Assembly (NCBI GenBank): GCA_028288875.1
Contig: JAQGHK010000639.1
Coordinates: forward strand, 1-21,839
Source of the DNA: Phycisphaerales bacterium
GTDB taxonomy: Bacteria; Planctomycetota; Phycisphaerae; Tepidisphaerales; Tepidisphaeraceae
Direction: 5' to 3'
Length of the DNA stretch: 21,839 bases
Part shown: piece by piece, positions 7,067 through 14,400 of the stretch
Numbering within the stretch: the stretch's first letter is position 1
Layout: each line of letters starts with the position of its first letter
Notes under the pieces: model-generated
What the model saw: the letters and a program-made list of their open reading frames with translations, nothing else
Told to the model about the DNA's origin: nothing
Databases searched by the model: none
Program-made: the position numbers and the translations under genes

Positions 7067-8143
7067 TCATGCATCGGGGCCGGAAAACAGCATTTTCAAA
7101 TCGCGCATGGGCGGCTGAATGTCATGGCCGTTGCGGGCGAGCCAGTCGTCATCGTAATAGGTACTGAGGTAGCGATCGCCGAGATCACAGATGATCGTCA
7201 CGATGGAGCCGCCTTCGCCCGCTGTAGCCATTTCAGCGATCAGGCCGGCGGCGGCGTAAAGATTCGTGCCGGTAGATCCGCCATATTTACGGCGGGTCAG
7301 CTGTTCCAGATAGTGCATCGCGCCGAAGCTGGCCGCATTGGGGACGCGCACGCATCGATCGATGACAGACGGGATGAAGCTCGGCTCCACGCGGGGCCGC
7401 CCGATACCTTCCACGCCGGGGCCGCGGGGACAAACCAGATCGCGCCGGCCCGTGCGGTGGGCGTCGAAGTACACGCTGTTTTCCGGGTCGGCGACGCAAA
7501 GGTGCGTGGCAAGTTGCTGATAGCGGATGTAACGGCCAATCGTGGCCGACGTGCCGCCGGTGCCGGCGGCGCACACCACCCACTTCGGCACCGGATGACG
7601 CTCGTGGCGCATCTGGGCAAAGATCGACTCGGCCACGTTGTTGTTGCCGCGCCAGTCGGTCGCCCGCTCCGCATAAGTGAACTGGTCCATGAAGTGGCCG
7701 CCGCTTTCGGCGGCGAGGCGGCGGCATTCATCGGATGGATTGGTCGACGGGTCCACACGCTTGCATTGGCCGCCGTAGAACTCAATCTGTTCGATCTTTT
7801 CCGGCGACGTATCGGCCGGCACCACCGCGACAAACTTCAGGCCCAGCAGCCGCGCAAAGTAAGCCTCGCTGACGGCCGTGTTGCCGCTGGAGGATTCGAT
7901 GATCAGCGTGTTCGGCCCGATCCACCCGTTGCACATCGCGTACAGGAATAGTGACCTTGCTAACCGGTGTTTCAGGCTGCCGGTAGGGTGGATCGATTCA
8001 TCTTTCAGATACAGATCAATGTCCGGCAATCCGGGCAGATCCAGGCGGATCAGGTGTGTGTCGCCGGAGCGCGCGAAGTCGGCTTCGATCTTGCGAATGG
8101 ATTCGTTGACCCAGCTTCGGTCGTGCGCGATGACGTCGTTCAT
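7067..8143 (-). CDS. PLP-dependent cysteine synthase-fold enzyme, Cds1-like L-cysteine desulfhydrase
   Basis: A 358-residue fold-type II PLP enzyme. The PLP lysine is K58 in H-P-T-G-S-L-K-H-R, the substrate loop is S-S-S-G-N-T (84-89), and the glycine-rich phosphate-binding loop is A-A-G-T-G-G-T-S. The N-terminal pattern (W-V-x-E-x-I-x-x-I-E-A-D and D-T-H-L-I-R-L-x-L-P) closely follows the mycobacterial/actinobacterial Cds1 group as I remember it. That group degrades L-cysteine to H2S, ammonia and pyruvate. Ordinary cysteine synthase remains an alternative because both share the fold. ATG 8143 lies 9 nt after the threonine aldolase stop, with AGGAC upstream, so it is co-transcribed with that gene. 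The neighbours point to amino-acid catabolism. Confidence 0.82.
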   Translation of the reverse strand: MNDVIAHDRSWVNESIRKIEADFARSGDTHLIRLDLPGLPDIDLYLKDESIHPTGSLKHRLARSLFLYAMCNGWIGPNTLIIESSSGNTAVSEAYFARLLGLKFVAVVPADTSPEKIEQIEFYGGQCKRVDPSTNPSDECRRLAAESGGHFMDQFTYAERATDWRGNNNVAESIFAQMRHERHPVPKWVVCAAGTGGTSATIGRYIRYQQLATHLCVADPENSVYFDAHRTGRRDLVCPRGPGVEGIGRPRVEPSFIPSVIDRCVRVPNAASFGAMHYLEQLTRRKYGGSTGTNLYAAAGLIAEMATAGEGGSIVTIICDLGDRYLSTYYDDDWLARNGHDIQPPMRDLKMLFSGPDA

Positions 8144-8152
8144 GCGGAAGTC

Positions 8153-9211
8153 CTAGTGCACCGGGCGTTTGCTGCCAAAGAGGTCTGACAGATCCGCTTC
8201 CAGCCGATCAATGTCGGAAGGATCAGTATCCCAGGCGCACATGAAGCGGGCGCCGCCCACGCCGATGAACGAATAAATATCCCACCCGCGGCCGCGAATG
8301 CGTTCCAGGCCATCGCCCTCAAACATGGCGAACACGCTGTTGGCTTCCGTCGGGAACAAGACGGTTACGCCCGGCGTGCGGCAGAGCGCGTCGCGCAGGC
8401 GCTTGGCCATCATGTTGGCGTGACGGGCGTAGCGCAGGGCAGGTTGGCCGTCTAACATGCCGATCCACTGCGCCGCGGCAAAGCGCGACTTGCTCAGCAA
8501 TTGGCCCGCCTGCTTGCACCGGCGCTCAAAATCAAAGCCCAGACCGCGATCGAAAAACAGCACGGCCTCGCTGCCGAGCATGCCGACCTTTGTCCCGCCC
8601 AGGCACAGCGCATCGACACCCCCCTTCCACGTCAGGTCGGCCGGCGTGCAGCCGAGCGTGGCCATGGCGTTGAAGAATCGCGCGCCGTCCATGTGCACAC
8701 GAAGCCCGTCGGCCTTGGCGGCTTCGCACAACGCGGTCACATCGGCAGGGGTGTAAACGGTGCCGAGTTCGGTGGCCTGACTGAGGCTCAGCACACGGGG
8801 GCGCGGGTAGTGAACGTCAGTGCGCTTGCGGACGACTTCACGAACGGCCTCGGGCGTCAACCGTCCATTTTCGCCGCTGGCCAGCAGTAATTTGCTGCCG
8901 TTGGAAAAAAACTCCGGCGCGCCACACTCATCGGTTTCGACATGGGCATATTCGTGGCAAACAACGGCCTGATAGCTTTCGCACATCGCGGCCAGCGTCA
9001 GCCCGTTGGCGGCCGTACCGGTCGTGACGAAGTACACATCGCAGTTGTACTCAAACAGATCGCGGAGTGCGTCGGCAGCCTTTTTGGTCCAAGGATCTTG
9101 GCCGTAACTGGCCGCGTGGCCGGCGTTGGCCTGCTGCAGGGCAGCCCAGACTTCGGGCACCACGCCGCCTCGATTGTCACTGGTGAATTGGCGGTTGCTG
9201 ACGTTATTCAT
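8153..9211 (-). CDS. Low-specificity L-threonine aldolase family (beta-eliminating lyase fold)
   Basis: A 352-residue fold-type I PLP enzyme. Motifs: S-D-N at the N-terminus (11-13), T-G-T-A-A-N (64-69), the cofactor Asp in H-M-D-G-A-R (D175), and the PLP lysine in C-L-G-G-T-K-V-G (K208). Family members cleave L-threonine or L-allo-threonine to glycine and acetaldehyde. Some act on other beta-hydroxy amino acids, so the substrate is not certain. Start ATG 9211 gives the family's usual N-terminus. The Shine-Dalgarno is weak, suggesting coupling to the gene 21 nt upstream. It lies between the Ntn hydrolase and the Cds1-like enzyme on the same strand, forming an apparent amino-acid-degrading operon. 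Confidence 0.88.
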   Translation of the reverse strand: MNNVSNRQFTSDNRGGVVPEVWAALQQANAGHAASYGQDPWTKKAADALRDLFEYNCDVYFVTTGTAANGLTLAAMCESYQAVVCHEYAHVETDECGAPEFFSNGSKLLLASGENGRLTPEAVREVVRKRTDVHYPRPRVLSLSQATELGTVYTPADVTALCEAAKADGLRVHMDGARFFNAMATLGCTPADLTWKGGVDALCLGGTKVGMLGSEAVLFFDRGLGFDFERRCKQAGQLLSKSRFAAAQWIGMLDGQPALRYARHANMMAKRLRDALCRTPGVTVLFPTEANSVFAMFEGDGLERIRGRGWDIYSFIGVGGARFMCAWDTDPSDIDRLEADLSDLFGSKRPVH

Positions 9212-9232
9212 CGGAACATCATTTCGCGTTGG

Positions 9233-10180
9233 CTAATCAAGCAGGACGAGATCCGGGCCGGTCAGTGCGCATTGTTCACGACTGTGAACGGCGACTTTAA
9301 ATCCCGGGCGCAGACTTGCGCTGCTGAAACACCCATCCTGAGCCATGACGATAATGCCGACTTGGTCGCGCTCCGACAAATTGAAGGACGCGTAGATGCG
9401 TTCCATCACACCACGGGCGGCATCAAGCGGCGACGCGCCCTGACGAAGCAATTCAACGGCCAAAAAAGCACCGCAGATGCCGCTGACCAGCTCGCCATGC
9501 CCGGTCAGGACGGCGGCGCCGACGTGCGCATCGCAGTACAGACCATGCCCGATGATCGGAGAATCGCCGACGCGTCCGGGCAGTTTCCACGGCAGGCCGC
9601 TGGTGGTGCAGCCCGCGGCGAGGGCGCCTTTCGGATCGAGCGCGAGCACGCCAATCGTGTCATGCACGTCGTTTCGATCGGCGGCATGCGCGACCGGATG
9701 CTCCTCAAAATTTGGCATCAACCGGCCGGCTGCGTTGGGCGGTGTGTCGCGCTCGGTGAGCCACTGTTGATACCGTTGCCTCGCCGACTCCGTCAGTAGC
9801 TCGTTGGTGGCAAACCCGTGTTCGGCGGCGAAGGCTTCCGCACCGCGCCCGGCGATCAGCGTATGCGGCGTCTGCTCGGCCACGCGTCGGGCGAGGGTAA
9901 TCGGGTGGGCATAGTTGTGAACATCGCACACAGCGCCGCGGAAGGCGGGCGACAGCATGACGGCCGCATCCAGTGACACATTACCATCACGATCGGGCCA
10001 GCCGCCGGTGCCAACCGTGTGGTTGCTCAGATCTGATTCCGCATGCCTCCCGGCCACTTCGACGGCGTCCAGCGCACCGCCGGAGGGGTCAAGCAGCGTT
10101 GGCCAAGCCGCATCAATGGCGCGAACACCGAACGACCACGTCGCAAGAAGAATCGGCCGGATGGTTGAAGGCCTCGACAA
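9233..10180 (-). CDS. Glycosylasparaginase / isoaspartyl peptidase-type Ntn hydrolase
   Basis: A 315-residue homologue of N4-(beta-N-acetylglucosaminyl)-L-asparaginase. Precursors of this family cleave themselves before a Thr that becomes the nucleophile; here it is T175 in H-D-T-I-G-V-L. The P-G-R-V-G-D-S-P-I-I-G-H-G segment (201-213) carries the substrate-binding Arg and Asp, and L-T-G-H-G-E follows. The N-terminal W-x-F-G and G-T-G-G-W-P-D elements also fit. The reaction is release of aspartate from N-glycosylated asparagine, or hydrolysis of related amides. There is no signal peptide, so it looks cytoplasmic. The start is TTG at 10180: no ATG or GTG is available in frame around the conserved N-terminus, and GGGA lies 7 nt upstream. 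It is the first gene of the minus-strand run. Confidence 0.85.
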   Translation of the reverse strand: MSRPSTIRPILLATWSFGVRAIDAAWPTLLDPSGGALDAVEVAGRHAESDLSNHTVGTGGWPDRDGNVSLDAAVMLSPAFRGAVCDVHNYAHPITLARRVAEQTPHTLIAGRGAEAFAAEHGFATNELLTESARQRYQQWLTERDTPPNAAGRLMPNFEEHPVAHAADRNDVHDTIGVLALDPKGALAAGCTTSGLPWKLPGRVGDSPIIGHGLYCDAHVGAAVLTGHGELVSGICGAFLAVELLRQGASPLDAARGVMERIYASFNLSERDQVGIIVMAQDGCFSSASLRPGFKVAVHSREQCALTGPDLVLLD

Positions 10181-10365
10181 CTCGGAATCCCAGATTGAAT
10201 GAAGCTGTACCGTGCGCCGCGGTGCATTTGATACTTCAATTCGATCCGGCCGGCGACCGTTTTCGCGGAAACAGTTACGGCACCGCCACTGGCCGCTGCT
10301 ATTCCGGATCGGGCGGCGTCCAGCTCATTCGCACATCGGTTTGATACATCGGGTATTCGACGCGG

Positions 10366-11173
10366 ATGCGCCACGCTTCCGCTTTTTCCAAGTCCCAGCC
10401 ACGCCACCGCCTCGGTCGGCCAACGAAGGTGTACGCCGGCGGCGTCGCCGAGGCCGCCGGGGCCGACATCGTGGTGTTCTGCCTGGGCGTTCGACAAGCC
10501 GGGTCTGGTCGGGCCAGCGGGGGAATCCAAACTTGGCGGGCGATGCGCGAACTGGTCCTGCCGTTGTCGCAGAATTGTCCGAACGCCGTCTTCGTTGTCG
10601 CCTCCAACCCGGTGGATGCACTCACAACGCTGTTCGGCCGGGCGAGTGGATTTCCGCCGGAGCGGGTCATCGGTACGGGCACGCTGCTGGACACCGTGGC
10701 ACTGCGCGTGATGCTGAGCGAGTAGTGCCACGTCAGCACCACTGACATCCGTGCCTATATGATCGGCGCGCACGGCGATTCCCAGGTCGCGGCCTTTTCC
10801 TCCGCCGGCATCTGCGGGGCACCGCTGACTTTGCCCGCCGATTCCGGGAAACAGATCCAAAGCCAGGTCCGTGACGCCGGTCATGCGATCTATCGCCTAA
10901 AAGGCTGAACCAGCCAAGGCATCGCACTGGCGACGGCGGAACTGGTGGAGGCGATCGTCCACGACGCGCGAGGTCATGCCGCTGAGTGTGCGGATTGATG
11001 GTTTCGCCGGCGTCGACGGCATCTGTCAGTCGCTGCCCGTCGTCGTCGGCCGGTCTGGGGTGACCGGGCGGATTAATCTTACGCTCTCGCCTGACGAAAC
11101 CGCCGCGTGGCAGCGGTCGGCCGCGGTCGTGAAGCGCACGGTGGATGACATTGAGGCCGCTGGTCTCGTCTGA
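10366..11173 (+). pseudogene. Decayed L-lactate/malate dehydrogenase gene
   Basis: Recognisable LDH segments line up in order: G-A-D-I-V-V-F-C-L-G, V-V-A-S-N-P-V-D-A-L-T-T-L, R-V-I-G-T-G-T-L-L-D-T, Y-M-I-G-A-H-G-D-S, Y-R-L-K-G and P-V-V-V-G-R-S-G-V. The frame is broken by TAG at 10723-10725, by TGA at 10906-10908, and by a one-base shift near 10970-10973, after which the C-terminal part runs to TGA 11171-11173. The Rossmann G-x-G-x-x-G N-terminus is not found, and the left boundary is uncertain. The substrate-binding Arg of the D-T-x-R motif is also lost (D-T-V-A), while the catalytic His of the HGDS motif remains. It cannot make a full enzyme. The 185 bases before it (10181-10365) hold no recognised gene. 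They must carry the promoter of the minus-strand operon, but no clear one is visible. Confidence 0.85.
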
Positions 11174-11262
11174 CCGGTCCGCCTCGCCCAGATTTAACCA
11201 AACATTGCGACAAGGCACGTATCGCACAGGGATTTCCCCTTGCTCGCTTCGCTTTTGTGTGG

Positions 11263-11291
11263 TTGAATCTGCGTACTTATTTGAGTTAATG
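11263..11291 (+). promoter_or_regulatory. Weak promoter candidate for the giant surface-protein gene
   Basis: TTGAAT (11263-11268) and TTAATG (11286-11291) are separated by 17 nt, in an AT-rich patch of otherwise GC-rich DNA about 140 nt before the ATG. Both boxes are imperfect sigma-70-like matches. The implied long leader contains a small perfect hairpin (TGCCTC / GAGGCA, 11307-11322). Nothing else was recognised in 11174-11430. Confidence 0.3.
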
Positions 11292-11416
11292 TATCAGGTA
11301 TTGTGTTGCCTCGGCGGAGGCATATCTTTGAATCTGGTCCATGTTCTGTCATCCGTGGGCGATCGTTTTCGGTTGTGACAGCGGGGTCGGATCGTTTTTT
11401 GGCGCGAGATGTATTC

Positions 11417-11422
11417 AGGAGG
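11417..11422 (+). promoter_or_regulatory. Strong ribosome binding site that fixes the start at 11431
   Basis: AGGAGG, a perfect Shine-Dalgarno core, lies 8 nt before ATG 11431. This favours 11431 over the in-frame ATG at 11341, which has no such site and would add a 30-residue stretch unlike a signal peptide. Confidence 0.85.
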
Positions 11423-11430
11423 CGGGGGCG

Positions 11431-14400
11431 ATGTTTAAGCCGACTGCGCGGGGGCGTTCTATCAACTCAGTTAAACTCCAATCCGAAGGCGCGGGCGTTC
11501 GTCATCGCCGAGCCGACGCGATCGGACGCGCGATCGACCGCAGCCTGATCGAACAGCTCGAAGGCCGAATGATTATGGCGGCCTCGCCCGTCATCACGGA
11601 ATTCAACGCAAGCAATTCCAATGGCTTGGTCGACGGCAACGGCGCGCATTCCGACTGGATCGAGATCCAGAATCAAGGCGATGCCCCCATCGACCTTGTC
11701 GGCTGGCACCTCACCGATGACGCCACTAAGCCCGCCAAGTGGACGTTTCCCAGCACCACGCTGAATGCCGGCTCGTATCTGGTCGTCTTCGCCGACAGTA
11801 GCACGGTCACAACGCCTGATTCCCTAGGCTATCTGCACACGAACTTCTCGCTCAGCGCCGACGGCGAGAACCTGTCGCTTCGCCAGCCCGACGGCACGGT
11901 CGTCAGCCAGTTCGCCAGCGGCGGGCTGGTCTATCCGCAGCAGGTGGCCGACGTGTCGTACGGGACGACGCGCATCCTCAATGGCACATCGCTGGTCGTC
12001 AGTGGCGCACCCGCCAAGGCGTTCGTACCAATCAACAGCTCGCTCGACGCAGGCCAATGGACGCTGCCGGGCTACGTCGATTCCACGTGGAAGTCGGGCA
12101 CGACCGGTGTCGGTTACGACGGCGGCGGGACGGCCTCGGTCGCTTCGATGCTGGCCCGCTGGTATGCGCCATCGCTGAACCTGGCAAACAACGCCACCAT
12201 CCAGACCTGGACGGCCCTCACCGGCACAGGCACCGCCGCGCAGAACACGTCGGCCAACCGCCCGACGTACCGTACGAACCAGATCAACGGCAAAGCCGTC
12301 GTGCATTTCGATGGCTCGAACGATCAGCTGAAAATCACCAATCAGTCCCTCAATGGCCTGGCGGATTTCACCGTCGCCATGGTCTTCCGCACCAGCACGG
12401 CGGGCAAAGAGGGTACGCAGTGGTACAACAACACCGGCATCGTTGATGCCGAAGTCGGCGGCGTCACCAACGACTGGGGCCTGGCGATCAATGACGGTGG
12501 CGAAATCGGCGCCGGCGTTGGCAACCCTGATACCACGCTCTATTCCGCCAGCAACCTGAACAATGGCGCGGCCCACACGGTCGTGTTCACCAAAACCGGA
12601 ACCACGACCGCGCTCTCCATCGATGGCGGCGCGCCGATCTACGGCAGCGCCAGCGCGACCGCCCGCAACGTCGGCGAGCTGGTCTTCGGGTCAATCCACA
12701 CGAACATCAATTACTTCAACGGCGACCTCGGCGAAGTGCGCCTATACAGCAGCGGCCTCACCGATGACGCGGCCCGTTCGCTCAGTGGCGAAATGGGCGC
12801 GACCTGGGGCGTCACCCAGGCGGCTGGCCTCTACAAGTCCAAGATCGGCCTCGATCTGCAAGCCGAAATGGCCAACATCGCCAGCACCGCGAACATCCGC
12901 GTGCCGTTTACGATCAGCGGCTCGGCGGCCGGTTATGACACGCTGTTCCTGAACATGAAGTACGACGACGGCTTTGTCGCGTACCTCAATGGGACGGAAA
13001 TCGCCCGGCGAAATGTGGCTGGCGGGGCGATCACCTACACCACAACATCGACCAACACCCGTAAGGACAGCGATGCGCTGATGGCCGAGTCGATCGACGT
13101 GTCTTCATTCGTGAACCTGCTGCAGGGCAATGGCGCGACCAACATTCTGGCGATCAAGGCGATTAACGTCTCGGCCGTCGATTCCGACCTGCTGGCCATT
13201 CCCGAACTGGTGGCCGGCACGTCCACCATCGGCTCGGCCTACATGACCACGCCCACGCCCGGCGCGGCCAACGCGCCCGGCTACATCGGCCTGGCCACCC
13301 CGGTGACGGCCAGCGTATCGCACGGCTATTTCTCCTCACCATTCTCCACCACGCTGACCAATGCCACGCCGGGCACGACCATCGTCTACACGCTGGACGG
13401 CAGCACGCCCACGCTGACTAACGGCACTCAAGTGCTGCCGCCCGCCAGCGGGCCGACGAGCGTGACGCTCAACATTTCGTCGACGACGGTCGTCCGCGCG
13501 GTGGCCTTCCGCACGAATTACCTGCCAAGCAACGTGACGGCGGCGTCATACTTCTTCACCTCCGACATTGTCCAACAGCCGGAGCTCACGCCGTCGGGGG
13601 CTTATTGGGACGTCGGCATGGACAGCGACGTCGTGAACGCGGCGCAGACCTATTCGGTTGCCCAGGCGCTCAAGGCCATCCCGACGATGTCGTTCTCGAT
13701 CGACAACGCCGACATCTTCGGCTCGGCCGACGGCATCTATACGCACCCGTTCGATAAGGGCGACGAATGGGAACGCAAAGTGTCGGTCGAATACTTCGAC
13801 CCGAACAACACGGCCGCTCAGTTTTCCGTCAATGCCGGCCTGCGTATCTCCGGCGCCGTGAGCCGTGACCCGAGCCGTCCGAAGAAGTCGTTCAAGCTCT
13901 TCTTCCGCTCCGAGTACGGTGACGCTGATCTCAACTATCCGATCTTCGGCACCAACAGCCCGCAGCTGGTGTTCGATCATCTGATCCTCCGCGCCGGCCA
14001 CAGCTATTCTTGGGCGAATCTTGGCGGCACGCCTTACCAGCGGGCCGAGTATTTGCGCGACCAGTTCGCCCGCGACACGCAGGCTGCGCTTAGCGGCAAT
14101 GCGTCGGCCGGCAACTTCGTTCAGCTTTACATCAACGGCCAGTACTGGGGCCTTTACAACACCGTCGAAGACGTCGATCAGGATTTCGCCGCCGCCCGAT
14201 TCGGCGGAAATGCCGCCGACTATGACGTCATAAAGCCGGATGACGTCGGAGGCGTGGCTGCCGACGACGGCACGCTGGACGTCTGGAACAACCTGTTCAA
14301 CACTGCCGACGATGCCTACGCCGACGGCATCATCGATGCCACCGAATACGCCGGCATCTCCGCCAAGGTCGATACCAAGGGCCTCGTCGATTACATGCTC

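Noticed and set aside
7124..7951. A 275-codon plus-strand frame opposite the Cds1-like gene
   Set aside because: Antisense to an enzyme with intact PLP motifs; no motif of its own.
10027..10884. A 285-codon minus-strand frame spanning the asparaginase N-terminus and the LDH pseudogene
   Set aside because: It is out of frame with the real asparaginase gene and opposite recognisable LDH segments; no start context or motif.
11341..11430. An N-terminal extension of the giant surface protein from ATG 11341
   Set aside because: No ribosome binding site at 11341, while a perfect AGGAGG precedes ATG 11431; the extra 30 residues do not look like a signal peptide.
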